The notes under the pieces were generated by a model. That model worked only from the letters and a program-made list of their open reading frames with translations, made no database searches and was not told the origin of the DNA. The position numbers and the translations under genes are program-made. 64,000 nucleotides of DNA from Sphingobacterium paucimobilis HER1398 (GTDB lineage: Bacteria > Bacteroidota > Bacteroidia > Sphingobacteriales > Sphingobacteriaceae). Below are positions 50,901 to 60,321 of the stretch, piece after piece. Within the stretch, counting starts at the first letter, position 1; the number at the start of each line of letters is the position of its first letter. Where the stretch lies: contig NZ_ATDL01000017.1 of the NCBI RefSeq assembly GCF_000416985.1, positions 62,001 through 126,000 on the forward strand, written 5' to 3'.

Positions 50901-52384
50901 TCACGGGGGTAGGTCGGTTTACAAATGCGGAGTTTACCGTCAATTATCTTAAAACGCACTATTATGTAGATAACCAAATGGCCATGGTAGAAAACAATGC
51001 TATTATGGTTCAGAATCTACAAATTAGAGATAATAAAAACCAAGTAGCTACAGCGAATGGCATTATAAACCTATCCAAACTAGCTACTCCTTATATCGAT
51101 GTAGATATTAATGGGTCTAACTTTATGATTTTAAATACGACCTATAAAGACAATAACCAATACTATGGTACTGCTCATGCGACGGGCACTTTTCGTTTCA
51201 AGGGATATACCTCGGCTATTGATATTGATATCAATGCGAAATCAGAGAAAGGAACGGTCTTGACCATTCCATTCAATAGTGCAATGACGGTGACGGACAG
51301 TGACTTCATATACTTTATCAGCAAAGACTCTACGGAGAACGAAAAGCAACGTCGAAAATCATCATTTGAGGGGCTGACAATGAACATGAACCTTGGGCTT
51401 ACGGCCGATGCCGAGATCAATCTTCAAACAAACCTCGGCTCACTCAAAGGAAACGGGCTAGGTGAAATCGCGATGAAGATAACTACATTAGGTGATTTTG
51501 AAATGTTTGGAGATTATACCGTCAATACCGGAAAATTTCATTTTACTGCGCAGGATTTTATAAACAAATATTTTGACATCAAAGAGGGAGGTACGATTCG
51601 CTGGACTGGTAATCCCAGTGAAGCGAGTATAAACCTCACGGCCATCTATCAACAACGGACAGCTGTGGGGCCATTATACAATGCAGCAGGAAGATCTGGT
51701 GATGACGAGCGTGTACTGGCTCAGGCTGACATGTTAATCAAAGGCACGCTTGAACAACCGGATATTACTTTTGACCTAAACTTTCCCCAAAACCCTTATA
51801 TCAAAGATCAGCTTCAAAGCTACCTAAGTGATGCTAATAATATCAACCAACAGGCATTGAGCTTAATTGTAAGGCGTAGTTTTACACCTAATTCAACCAG
51901 TGAAATTGGAAAGGAGGTCAACAGCACGCTGCTCTCTGCAGGGACAGAGATTGCATTCAACCAGCTCAACAATATCATTTCTCAATCTCTAAATGTCAAT
52001 TTCTTTGATCTGAACATCCGGTCATTCAATGATGCATCTGCTTCGGTCAGACTATTGAACGACCGCCTGATTCTTACTGGAGGGATTACCGATCGGACAA
52101 ACTATCAAGCCAATGATCTAACTTTTTTTAGAGAAGGAATAACCACAGATGCGGAGCTGACCTATAGACTACGAAAAGACGGCAATCTTATCTTGAGAGC
52201 GTATAATAGACCTTACACGCGAAACTTCCTGATACGGATGAATGAAGGGGAGTATATCAGTGCCTTTGGAGTGGTCTACCGCCAGGAGTTTGACACATTC
52301 CAGGAATTCTGGAAAAAGATGTGGAACTGGGGCTATCGTAAAGAGCAAAAGCCGAAGGAAGAAACGAAAAAAGCAGACAAATAG
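47951..52384 (+). CDS. tamB: TamB-like translocation and assembly module protein
   Basis: 1477 residues. One N-terminal membrane anchor (IKKILKITLITLASILLLVV), then a very long beta-taco/AsmA-like body of repeated strands and the C-terminal DUF490 TamB domain (from about 1150), including QSYLSDANNINQQALSLIVR. Inner-membrane-anchored bridge for phospholipid transport or outer-membrane protein assembly. The start shown is TTG (MPFEEVIL) inside the tsaD start; GAGGAAG at 47959-47965 lies after it, so the true start may be a rarer codon near 47969. No ATG is in frame before the anchor. Confidence 0.9.
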   Translation: MPFEEVILKYKSIKKILKITLITLASILLLVVAAILSLQFQTVQTYISKKVATYLSKELDSDIHIGYIYFRPFSSIVIKDFGIQDRNGISLIEAGELNASISLAKIFNNKIVIEDLRLKEGFINIDIYKDSTNFSQIAKYFATKSSGKKKKTQKIDLQLGKAEFINNRFKLRNHNFKGHNKGVDFANLDITEFSAVFDNIRIDSVLAADISGFTLHERSGLIIQQMDAKASYSATKMEFKNLLLKTNRSTIRDYLCFEYSKIGDFSEFLTDVHINSNLTNASVDSRDIEFFAPTMRYVVFRTAVHQAKLRGTVSNIDAQNIHLSTGENTELKGSISIKGLPDIDKTVFKANLKKLHTSPEDIEQLVPQLANRKDFVLPQQIHQFKGTTFEGRFDGFYNDFLIDGNFQTAIGGISLQSSINLKKELQYTGHLASEQINIGAFLNINTIGNTGVALDFNGQGLTMEELLLQFSGTLNNSELFDYSYAKIQLDGSLNDKILEIDGRVEDENLTLDYQSTLNWQQSSPDYLLNTAIEHADLNRLNLLNKDSVIIHAAAINTNLTGNSLNTLTGHLNAEAVQLSTTKGDFNIKSIQFRAEGGEGQRELTLNSDVLDAKMAGIIDLNTIIPYFKSLAMRYAPAIGIDTQPYNVQDFNLAIKIKSFDPIAPLLDPTLSLDRGAHLNAIFSSEKYTASFTAFSPTVLYKGIKLANLSVEENANDQAFSLDILADRMSFGDSTYINNIAIHNVLANDSLLFNVRMSEKTSINYLDLNGNIHFAHNAPAYIKFKPSSIIINKETWQLNNDAAMRVSKGKIHIANLILSQAEQQIKLNGILSNENDNINILFDKFSLTSLNGVTKPLGIELKGFLSGDIEVSSLFKKPFASGRITTTPIIYNGFPIGQLNLNADFDPDIGTANIDLALVDEQNRGVNLQGKYNFYNENEPLDLSGKLKETDLMLFQPFLKNLVSGLQGKGNADINIKGTFKNPKITGVGRFTNAEFTVNYLKTHYYVDNQMAMVENNAIMVQNLQIRDNKNQVATANGIINLSKLATPYIDVDINGSNFMILNTTYKDNNQYYGTAHATGTFRFKGYTSAIDIDINAKSEKGTVLTIPFNSAMTVTDSDFIYFISKDSTENEKQRRKSSFEGLTMNMNLGLTADAEINLQTNLGSLKGNGLGEIAMKITTLGDFEMFGDYTVNTGKFHFTAQDFINKYFDIKEGGTIRWTGNPSEASINLTAIYQQRTAVGPLYNAAGRSGDDERVLAQADMLIKGTLEQPDITFDLNFPQNPYIKDQLQSYLSDANNINQQALSLIVRRSFTPNSTSEIGKEVNSTLLSAGTEIAFNQLNNIISQSLNVNFFDLNIRSFNDASASVRLLNDRLILTGGITDRTNYQANDLTFFREGITTDAELTYRLRKDGNLILRAYNRPYTRNFLIRMNEGEYISAFGVVYRQEFDTFQEFWKKMWNWGYRKEQKPKEETKKADK

Positions 52385-52394
52385 TGCTCTGGAC

Positions 52395-55151
52395 TCAACG
52401 CCAAATACTGACAGCCTGAACCTTGTTCTCTTCCGCAAATTGATTGGCTAATGCATTAAACCGCGATCTCAACAATATCTGTCTGCCTGTAAAGGTTTTG
52501 GTATAATACAGATCTGCTTTACCCACCTGTTGCTGCCAATTATTCAAAAAATCGGTCGCCAATGCCGTTTTTTTGCCCAATACTACAGGTACGGCATGAT
52601 AATCCTGCTGATTGAAAAGACCTAACACCTTACTCTTTCTTACGATGATAAATCGAGGCTCATCAACAGGGTTGACAATTTCTTGGATCATCTGAATAAA
52701 GCGAGACTGCTCATAAACCGTTCCCCCTTCCATATGACAATAGACATTCCCGTTTTCATCTCCAAAAGTCAATACCTTCAACTCATCAATTGGAGTATGA
52801 AACAGTTGAGCTTTACATACGGTCATTAATAACGCATTTCCGATTTGATAAATGTCCTTGGTTATATCTCTATATTTACGGTAATACTGAAAAGACCGAA
52901 CAGTCTGTCTTCCGTAGAAAACTGCTGCTACACCAAACATTCCCATTATAGCGTAGCCTGCTGATTGTCCAGGGCTTATTCTCATAAACTTGCCAAGAAC
53001 CTGTGTAGAGGTCTCCATAAAAAACAATAACGAGCTTCCTAATCCGACAAGCATATTGTTGATATACTTCTTCATTGAGGCTGTCTTGGCCTGTTGATAG
53101 CTTGCCCCTTCAGCATAAGGAATCCAGACCTCTTCGACGAGCCGTGTTCCTTTGCGCATACCTTCCTGCCAACGTATCGCTAGTCGCGAACGGTTTCTAG
53201 CCAGTTCGAAAAGTCTGGTATTATAAGCTTGCACAGTGCTATCCGTGTATAATTCTGGCAGTTGGAGCCTATCTTTACCATTCTCTATGCTGGAAATTTC
53301 ATACTCCGAAATACCTACAAAATTCTTAAAGCGACGTTTCATCAGCGACAAATCACTGCCCCCACGCCTCGAAGTTGGATCTAATGCCGCGATGTGCCAA
53401 ATATTACTGGTTTTGTCGGGCATATCCTTTTTAGAGCGTATAGCTCGTCCACGCATTTGGTTGGATAATACGTAAGAGCCCACGAAACTAGCTAAAATCA
53501 AACTGTTGATCGCTGGGGCATCCCATCCCTCCCCCAATAGGGATTTGGTTCCAATAAGAACTTCTACCTCCCCGCTTTCAAATAGCGACGTAACAATCCG
53601 TAAAGCTTTCCCTTTCATCAACTCAGTCGGAATAACTTCAACATAATCCGTATCAAACGCTAAGGGGACCCAATGTACATTTTCCCAAGACAACGTATAA
53701 GCCAGTTTTTCAAATGCATCCATTACACCTCGAGGAAGAATAATCAATGTTCCAGAAAGAATAGCGATTTTCTTTCCAACGGTATTCTTTCTCCGGAGCT
53801 GCTCGAATATAGGGACCACGCCTATTTTGGTCAGCGGCAAAGTGTTGACAGCATCGGTGGTGAGGAATTCCCTGCGGATATAATCCGTCAAAATGACTTG
53901 CCGTAGATTCCTTCTTAACGTATTAAATTCAAGTTCAACAATATCTTCGATGGCTTGAAGTTTGTGAACCGACATGGCTAAATCCTTTGTCAGCTTCTCA
54001 TTGTCTTCAAAACGAACAGTCTTTCGCTCCAGTAAACCGACTCGTTTCAATTTTCGAGCTAGTGATTTTCGATGTGCATCATAACGGTTCCCAAAGAACA
54101 CATCCTCTTCAGACAGATAAAAAGCCAGTAGTTCTTGCATCCATTCTGGAGTAAGTCGAGGTATTTTTAACTTTTCCTCTACTGTTTCTTTTCTTTTGAG
54201 TTCACCAACTCCCAATATCTCTAAATGTGACGGACATATCCCTACCCCCCTGTGATGGAGATAAACAAGACATGCCGAATAATGGGATAGTTGGGCATAC
54301 AATAGCTCTTGATTCGCCATCGGATCTAACCAAAACGGATGACTATACATCGCTTCGAAAAGTATCGGATCGGCCAACAATTGTGTTAATACCTGGGCGC
54401 TTGTATCTCGGAAGGTCACTAATTCTTCTTTAACCTTTGCGTCTGCTTCACACAAATAAAGATAGTCTTGATGTACGCAGAGATCTCCCTCTTGAATCAG
54501 CTCTGGCACAGAAATTTCGGCATCTACAGGCCCATTGAGTTCAATATAACGTGCCCATTCATTTGGACTCACATCATAGGGCGGTGTAGCAGTCAAACCA
54601 ACAATTTTAGGTTTGATTGCATTTTTCACTTTAGAGAGCGTTTTCCACCATTCACTTTTCAAATGATGGGCTTCATCCACAACAATGGTCTTTACACCTG
54701 CAGCCTTGAGACCCTGAACGACCTTACCGAGATTCAGAAAGTTTGATTTCTTACGCTCAATGACGTCATACTCGTGTGTGTAGTCTACGACTATTAGCTC
54801 TTCTTTTTTATTGTCACAAGCGGCATGCAAACTTTGATAAGTGGCAACTGTAATTAGTTTTGGTTCGTGTATATTACAAGTAATCCAATCGGGCTCATTA
54901 TCTTCCTGTAGGAACAACTCGCAAAAACGTTGAATCCACTGATTTCGGATAGCAATAGTAGGGGCCAGTATTAAAGTAGGAGCTCCAATTCGTAACATAA
55001 CCTCTAGGCCCAGAACAGTTTTCCCTGATCCAGGTGGGGCTATCACATGAAGATGCTCATCGCTTAGATGCTCATCCAACGCATCCAAAACACGTTTTTG
55101 ATAACTTCTCCAAGGGTATTTAAATTTTATCCTATCAGAAAAAACAGACAT
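52395..55151 (-). CDS. SF2 DEAD/DEAH helicase with membrane segments
   Basis: 918 residues. N-terminal helicase: Walker A PPGSGKTVLG (about 39-48), DEAH box VVDEAHH, motif III LTATPP, then motif V region GTKSLLGEGWDAP and motif VI SNQMRGRAIRSKK. About residues 400-470 carry a spacer domain. Around 690-740 come two hydrophobic helices (MLVGLGSSLLFFM and AGYAIMGMFGVAAVFYG), followed by a C-terminal alpha/beta domain of about 170 residues (ALLMTVCKAQLFHTPIDELK, FIIVRKSKVLG). A helicase with membrane helices is odd; a role in defence or DNA processing at the membrane is possible. Family not named. Confidence 0.85.
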   Translation of the reverse strand: MSVFSDRIKFKYPWRSYQKRVLDALDEHLSDEHLHVIAPPGSGKTVLGLEVMLRIGAPTLILAPTIAIRNQWIQRFCELFLQEDNEPDWITCNIHEPKLITVATYQSLHAACDNKKEELIVVDYTHEYDVIERKKSNFLNLGKVVQGLKAAGVKTIVVDEAHHLKSEWWKTLSKVKNAIKPKIVGLTATPPYDVSPNEWARYIELNGPVDAEISVPELIQEGDLCVHQDYLYLCEADAKVKEELVTFRDTSAQVLTQLLADPILFEAMYSHPFWLDPMANQELLYAQLSHYSACLVYLHHRGVGICPSHLEILGVGELKRKETVEEKLKIPRLTPEWMQELLAFYLSEEDVFFGNRYDAHRKSLARKLKRVGLLERKTVRFEDNEKLTKDLAMSVHKLQAIEDIVELEFNTLRRNLRQVILTDYIRREFLTTDAVNTLPLTKIGVVPIFEQLRRKNTVGKKIAILSGTLIILPRGVMDAFEKLAYTLSWENVHWVPLAFDTDYVEVIPTELMKGKALRIVTSLFESGEVEVLIGTKSLLGEGWDAPAINSLILASFVGSYVLSNQMRGRAIRSKKDMPDKTSNIWHIAALDPTSRRGGSDLSLMKRRFKNFVGISEYEISSIENGKDRLQLPELYTDSTVQAYNTRLFELARNRSRLAIRWQEGMRKGTRLVEEVWIPYAEGASYQQAKTASMKKYINNMLVGLGSSLLFFMETSTQVLGKFMRISPGQSAGYAIMGMFGVAAVFYGRQTVRSFQYYRKYRDITKDIYQIGNALLMTVCKAQLFHTPIDELKVLTFGDENGNVYCHMEGGTVYEQSRFIQMIQEIVNPVDEPRFIIVRKSKVLGLFNQQDYHAVPVVLGKKTALATDFLNNWQQQVGKADLYYTKTFTGRQILLRSRFNALANQFAEENKVQAVSIWR

Positions 55152-55267
55152 AAACTAACTATACAATTTCAGTAGACACTTCAGATTCTAACTCGAAAAG
55201 ACGGACAATTGTAAGAGTAACACAAGAAAACAATGCAATCATCTTACACTAAACAATACACTAAAAT

Positions 55268-55297
55268 ATTAAAGCTCTCCAAATGGAGAGCTTTAAT
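55268..55297. terminator. Hairpin between the helicase and tex genes
   Basis: ATTAAAGCTCTCC, loop AAAT, GGAGAGCTTTAAT: 13-bp perfect arms. A short T-run follows on the minus strand; most likely ends tex. Confidence 0.65.
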
Positions 55298-55299
55298 TG

Positions 55300-57519
55300 T
55301 TATTTAAATCTACTGGCCAATGCTGCCAACTTGGAGGCCATATCTGTCTCCGGGGCTTTCTGATCTCTTTTTTCGGAACGTTTACGAGGATTCTTATCTT
55401 CTGTTTTCATCGATAACCCGATACGATTACGTTTCTCATCCACCTCGGTTACTGTAACCATTACCTTCTGTTGTACTTTTACAACCTCATGCGGATCCGA
55501 TATAAAGTGATTGGCCAATTGACTCAAGTGAACCAAACCATCTTGATGCACACCAACATCTACAAATGCTCCAAAATTCGTAATATTAGTCACGATCCCT
55601 GGCAATTTCATACCTACCTTCAGATCTCCTATCGTATTGACCCCATCTGTAAACGAAAATGTCTCAAACTGGTCGCGCGGATCTAGGCCCGGCTTAGCCA
55701 ACTCGGATAGGATATCATTTAATGTAGGCAACCCTACTTCATCATTTATATATTTTTTCAAGTCGATACGCTTTCTCAGCTGGCTATCAGTCATTAATGC
55801 ACTTACTTCAACGTCTAGATCTTTCGCCATCTGCTCGACTAAGCTATAACGCTCAGGGTGTACCGCGGATGAGTCTAGAGGATGTTGTCCATTACGGATA
55901 CGTAAGAAACCTGCTGCTTGTTCAAAAGCTTTATCTCCCAAACGTGGTACTTTTTTGAGCTCACGTCTAGAACCGAAAGGACCATTCTCTTTTCTATAAT
56001 TTACAATTTGCTGTGCCAATGATGGACCTAAACCAGAAATATACGCTAAAATCTGTTTTGAAGCGGTGTTTAATTCAACCCCTACAGCATTTACACAAGA
56101 AATAACAGTATCGTCCAAAGCGGATTGTAATTTATTCTGATCTACATCATGTTGGTATTGCCCTACACCTATTGACTTAGGATCAATTTTTACCAACTCT
56201 GCCAGCGGATCCATCAGCCTTCTTCCGATAGATACTGCTCCACGTACGGTCACATCATAATCTGGAAATTCTTCCCGGGCTGTTTCAGACGCGGAATAAA
56301 TAGAAGCTCCACTTTCATTAACCATCACAAGCGTGACTCCTGTCAAATTCAACTTACGTACAAACTCTTCAGTCTCACGACCTGCAGTACCATTTCCTAT
56401 CGCAATAGCTTCGACATCGTATTTACGAACTAAGTGTTGTACTGTTTTCTCCGCTTCGATACTTCCACCTGCTCCGGTATGTGGAAAAATAGCTGTATTT
56501 TCCAATAGGTTGCCTTGCGCATCCAATACCACAGTCTTACATCCCGTACGGAACCCTGGATCTATCGCCAATAGACGTTTTTGTCCCAACGGTGCCGCCA
56601 ATAATAACTGTCTTACATTGTCCGCAAAAACTTTGATAGCCTCTTCGTCAGCCTTTTGGCGGGTCAAGACGCGAACCTCAGTCTCCATAGATGGCTTCAA
56701 CAAACGCTTATACCCATCATGTAGCGCCAATTCTACTTGTTTAGCGGCACCATTGTTGCCTTTTATGTACATTCTTTCTATACGAGGCAATACTTCCTGC
56801 TCATCTACTTGAATATCTAAATAGAGTAATTCCTCTTTTTCTCCACGTCGCATGGCCAAAACACGATGAGATGGTGCACTATTTAAGGATTCATCCCATT
56901 CAAAATAATCTTTATATTTTAACGCCTGCTCTTCTTTACCGGGTACTACTCTAGAAACAAAAAGTCCTTTTTCTAAAAACAACTTACGTACACTAGCCCT
57001 TACCTCTGCATCTTCCGCTATCGTCTCGGCAATAATATCTCTCGCTCCAGCTAGCGCATCTTCGACAGTGCCTACGCCCAATTCGTCATTGATGTATTGC
57101 TCTGCCTGTGACTCAACATCGCCAGCATCCTGCGCTAAGATGAACTCAGCCAATGGTTGTAATCCTTTTTCCCGAGCTACAGATGCTCTAGTTTTACGCT
57201 TAGGTTTATATGGTAGATAAATATCCTCCAATGCGGCCATCGTGGCGACTTCTTTTATCTGTTGCTCCAGTTCAGGAGTCAATTTGCCCTGATCTTCGAT
57301 GGATTTCAAAATAACCTCTCTGCGTTTGTCCAAATCGCGCAACTGCTGTATCCGATCACGAATCGCAGTAATCTGAACCTCATCCAAACTGCCTGTTAAC
57401 TCCTTACGATACCGTGAAATAAACGGGACAGTGGCACCTTCATCTAGAAGTTCAATAGTCGTTCTCACTTGTCGATCTGTTAACGACAGTTCATTCGAAA
57501 TAATAATTTCGTGTAACAT
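55300..57519 (-). CDS. tex: Tex family transcription accessory protein
   Basis: 739 residues. Nucleic-acid-binding protein with N-terminal helical domain (about 1-190), a YqgF/RNase H-like domain (about 320-430, LLAIDPGFRTGCKTVVLDAQG), a helix-hairpin-helix region (about 490-560) and a C-terminal S1 RNA-binding domain (about 630-705, KLPGIVTNITNFGAFVDVGV). It ends in a basic Lys/Arg-rich tail. Tex homologs bind RNA and DNA and affect transcription, recombination and stress survival. Typical length. A hairpin separates it from the tatA gene on the same strand. Confidence 0.95.
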   Translation of the reverse strand: MLHEIIISNELSLTDRQVRTTIELLDEGATVPFISRYRKELTGSLDEVQITAIRDRIQQLRDLDKRREVILKSIEDQGKLTPELEQQIKEVATMAALEDIYLPYKPKRKTRASVAREKGLQPLAEFILAQDAGDVESQAEQYINDELGVGTVEDALAGARDIIAETIAEDAEVRASVRKLFLEKGLFVSRVVPGKEEQALKYKDYFEWDESLNSAPSHRVLAMRRGEKEELLYLDIQVDEQEVLPRIERMYIKGNNGAAKQVELALHDGYKRLLKPSMETEVRVLTRQKADEEAIKVFADNVRQLLLAAPLGQKRLLAIDPGFRTGCKTVVLDAQGNLLENTAIFPHTGAGGSIEAEKTVQHLVRKYDVEAIAIGNGTAGRETEEFVRKLNLTGVTLVMVNESGASIYSASETAREEFPDYDVTVRGAVSIGRRLMDPLAELVKIDPKSIGVGQYQHDVDQNKLQSALDDTVISCVNAVGVELNTASKQILAYISGLGPSLAQQIVNYRKENGPFGSRRELKKVPRLGDKAFEQAAGFLRIRNGQHPLDSSAVHPERYSLVEQMAKDLDVEVSALMTDSQLRKRIDLKKYINDEVGLPTLNDILSELAKPGLDPRDQFETFSFTDGVNTIGDLKVGMKLPGIVTNITNFGAFVDVGVHQDGLVHLSQLANHFISDPHEVVKVQQKVMVTVTEVDEKRNRIGLSMKTEDKNPRKRSEKRDQKAPETDMASKLAALASRFK

Positions 57520-57546
57520 AAATTGGGGATAATCAAATAAGAAAGA

Positions 57547-57579
57547 GAAAGCTGTTGAAAAATCAATTCAACAGCTTTC
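57547..57579 (-). terminator. Terminator of tatA
   Basis: GAAAGCTGTTGAA and TTCAACAGCTTTC, 13-bp arms, 7-nt loop. Lies between tatA and tex. Confidence 0.75.
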
Positions 57580-57602
57580 CATATAATTTAAAATATATTT
57601 TT

Positions 57603-58112
57603 TTAAGCTTGCTTTGTGGAAGTCCCAGTCTCCGAAGACCCTTCTTCTTTGTTTTCAGAGAATTCTTCTTTGCTTTCTATAGATTGTTCCGTGGATGAAA
57701 CATCATTATATCCATACTTATAGTATTCCGTATCATCTACAGGATGCCCACCGGGGTTATGCTGATACGTATTTTCAGGTGCAGAAAACTGAGGAAACTT
57801 TTTCTCTGCTTCGCTCTCAAGATCCTCTTCATTTTCCATGGAAACTCCAGCCGATTCCACTTTGTCCTCCTGTGTATTAGACAGATTCGTTTCCGACTTG
57901 TCCTCCACCGTCACATCCAAATCCTTCTCAAAATTATTGATCTGATCTGAGATTTCTCTTTTTATTCCTTCCGAAGCATCTTTAAACTCCCGAATGCCCT
58001 TTCCTAGCCCCCTAGCCAATTCAGGTAATTTCTTTCCTCCAAATAGCAATAGGATCACTATCACTATCAAAATCATCTCCTGCGTACCAATATTCAAAAA
58101 TGCTAATGTCAT
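57603..58112 (-). CDS. tatA: Twin-arginine translocase subunit TatA
   Basis: 169 residues. One N-terminal helix (MILIVIVILLLFG) followed by the TatA/E hinge GGKKLPELARGLGKGIREFK and the amphipathic helix. Forms the pore of the Tat system for folded proteins. Unusual is the long acidic, Ser/Glu-rich C-terminal tail of about 105 residues; a normal TatA has 20-40. TatC is not in the window. Confidence 0.9.
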   Translation of the reverse strand: MTLAFLNIGTQEMILIVIVILLLFGGKKLPELARGLGKGIREFKDASEGIKREISDQINNFEKDLDVTVEDKSETNLSNTQEDKVESAGVSMENEEDLESEAEKKFPQFSAPENTYQHNPGGHPVDDTEYYKYGYNDVSSTEQSIESKEEFSENKEEGSSETGTSTKQA

Positions 58113-58222
58113 AATGTCAAAACTTTAGAAAAGCTAAGTTAAGTGTATTATTTTTTTACATCAATAGCTAGTTGTAATTATTTAGACACATTGTCTATCT
58201 TATTTTTCAAATCAAACTTTTG

Positions 58223-58230
58223 TACCTTTG
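58223..58230 (+). promoter_or_regulatory. -7 box of the MATE gene
   Basis: TACCTTTG, a perfect match, with a TTT-rich but non-consensus -33 region. Start codon 18 bases downstream. Confidence 0.5.
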
Positions 58231-58248
58231 CAAGCTAGATTGAAATAT

Positions 58249-59610
58249 ATGTTCCAGAATATAAAAAATAATCGTTCCTACTATCTAAGTACAATGGCTC
58301 TGGCAGGTCCTGTCGTCATTTCTCAACTGGGACACACCTTGGTACAAACAGCCGACACCATGATTGTAGGCCACTTTGCAGGTACAATTTCTCTAGCTGC
58401 CGTATCATTAACTCATTCGGTATTTATGATTGTCCTGGTCATTGGTTTGGGGATAGCATATGGTCTCACTCCTTTGATCGCCCAGGAAAATGGGAAATCA
58501 AATAAAGAAGAATGTGGAAAACTGCTTTCCAATAGTTTCTGGATAAACATCGTTTCGGGTATTTTACTTTTCTGTGTTGTTTACTTCGGCTCTATGTTTG
58601 CAATGCAACATGCTGATCAGGACCCCATGGTTGTCAACGAAGCAAAACCCTATCTTCTATTACTCAGTCTTTCCATATTACCATTAATGACTTTCAATAC
58701 GTTCAAACAATTTGCAGAGGGACTAGGCTTTACGCGCCAAGCCATGCAAGTTACCATATGGGGAAACGTACTTAATGTCGTACTTGCAATCATTCTTGTC
58801 AAAGGAATGTTTGGTATTGCACCAATGGGAATCCGTGGAGTAGGAATTGCAACATTGATCGATCGCGTAATAATGATGCTGGTTATGATGTTTTACGTAC
58901 TTCGTTCCAAACATTTCCAAAGTTATATGACGCACTTTAAATTTTTCTCGCTGCAAAAAGAAAGAGTGATGTCTATTCTGAAAATCGGCACACCTGTCGC
59001 TATGCAATATGTATTTGAAATTGGCGCATTTGCCGGTGCATCGCTGATTGCTGGAAAAATCGGTGCATTGGAGCAAGCTTCCCATCAGGTTGCTATTACT
59101 CTTGCGTCAATGACTTATATGATGGCCAGTGGTATCGCTGCTGCAGCGACTATAAAAGTCGGTAACAGCTTTGGTAATAGAAAATTCGTCCGATTACAAA
59201 AGTTCGCAAAAGTTTCCTACCATTTAGTTTTACTGTTCATGATATGTACGGCAATTATATTTGCTGTATTCAACCAGCATCTTCCCTATTTAATCACCAA
59301 AGATATCGAAGTAGTACACCTAGCAGCTCAATTGCTACTCGTAGCAGGGCTATTTCAACTATTTGATGGTACTCAAGTCGTGGGATTAGGTGTTTTAAGA
59401 GGAATGGGAGATGTCAATATCCCTACATTAATAACATTTATATCCTATTGGATAATCGGGTTGCCTGCAGGATACCTCATGGGCATAGTTTTTCAGTGGG
59501 GAATTAAAGGTGTGTGGTATGGCTTAACGCTAGGTTTATTGAGCTCTTCTGTTTTATTAAATATAAGATATCGATATATCACAAGACGAATGCTCGTTAT
59601 TGCGTCGTAA
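58249..59610 (+). CDS. MATE family multidrug efflux transporter
   Basis: About 453 residues from ATG 58249 (MFQNIKNNRSYYLSTMALAG); a TTG start seven codons earlier is possible. Twelve membrane helices in two repeats. Family marks: PVVISQLGHTLVQTADTMIV in helix 1, and GIPTPVAMQYVFEIGAFAGA-like TPVAMQYVFEIGAF at the start of the second half. Exports cationic drugs with Na+ or H+ (NorM group). Divergent from tatA; convergent with the cbb3 accessory genes. Confidence 0.9.
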   Translation: MFQNIKNNRSYYLSTMALAGPVVISQLGHTLVQTADTMIVGHFAGTISLAAVSLTHSVFMIVLVIGLGIAYGLTPLIAQENGKSNKEECGKLLSNSFWINIVSGILLFCVVYFGSMFAMQHADQDPMVVNEAKPYLLLLSLSILPLMTFNTFKQFAEGLGFTRQAMQVTIWGNVLNVVLAIILVKGMFGIAPMGIRGVGIATLIDRVIMMLVMMFYVLRSKHFQSYMTHFKFFSLQKERVMSILKIGTPVAMQYVFEIGAFAGASLIAGKIGALEQASHQVAITLASMTYMMASGIAAAATIKVGNSFGNRKFVRLQKFAKVSYHLVLLFMICTAIIFAVFNQHLPYLITKDIEVVHLAAQLLLVAGLFQLFDGTQVVGLGVLRGMGDVNIPTLITFISYWIIGLPAGYLMGIVFQWGIKGVWYGLTLGLLSSSVLLNIRYRYITRRMLVIAS

Positions 59611-59621
59611 TCAGCAAATGA

Positions 59622-60314
59622 TTAAGCGCAATTGATCGCTCCCTCTATATACAAAAGAGGGCTTAAATAGGGAATATCTAGATTTGCTCCTCTCAGAATG
59701 AACCAAGCTCCCATCAACAGATAGAGTATCGGCATTATGGTGGCAAATCGAACTTTAAACATTTTTTTTGTCCACATAGAAGCGATAGAAAAAAAAAGCA
59801 TGAGCGGCAAAGTTCCTAAGCCAAATAGGAGCATAAATTGGAAACTTGCTCCCACACCATCAGCATTCATCGCTGATACCAAAGCCATATATACCATCCC
59901 ACAGGGTAATATACCGTTCAATACACCAGCAACAAAAGACCCACCAGGTTTATACAACCATCGTCCCATAGCGCGTGCGAAAGGCTGGATAGCACGTGTT
60001 TGAAACTGAGCAAGTGCAGCTGAATTCTTAGCAAATAAATAAGATAGTCCTATCAATACTAAAACGATTCCTGTAAACAGCGAAAAAGCCTGTTGCCAGC
60101 CTTGAACAGATGCGACATTGCCAATAAGTCCTAAAAGAACACCTAAAACGCCATAGGTCAAAATGCGTCCCGATTGATACAAAAGCTTATTGAGTGTCTG
60201 TTTCCACGAAATTTGTTGATTGCCTTGGATGGCCAAAAGCAAGGGGCCGCACATTACTGCGCAGTGTATACTACCAAATAGTCCCATAAAAAAAGCTAAA
60301 TAATAGTATGTCAT
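59622..60314 (-). CDS. COG2836/SafE-like membrane protein of the cbb3 operon
   Basis: 230 residues, about six membrane helices. Two Cys motifs in the first and fourth helix: GSIHCAVMCGPLLLA and NGILPCGMVYMALV, a pattern like CcdA/DsbD-type or metal-handling proteins. Usually annotated as sulfite exporter TauE/SafE family, but in this position it belongs to cytochrome cbb3 oxidase biogenesis, where a copper or thiol role is likely. Starts 7 bases after the fixH-like gene, same strand. Confidence 0.75.
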   Translation of the reverse strand: MTYYYLAFFMGLFGSIHCAVMCGPLLLAIQGNQQISWKQTLNKLLYQSGRILTYGVLGVLLGLIGNVASVQGWQQAFSLFTGIVLVLIGLSYLFAKNSAALAQFQTRAIQPFARAMGRWLYKPGGSFVAGVLNGILPCGMVYMALVSAMNADGVGASFQFMLLFGLGTLPLMLFFSIASMWTKKMFKVRFATIMPILYLLMGAWFILRGANLDIPYLSPLLYIEGAINCA

Positions 60315-60321
60315 TTTTATA

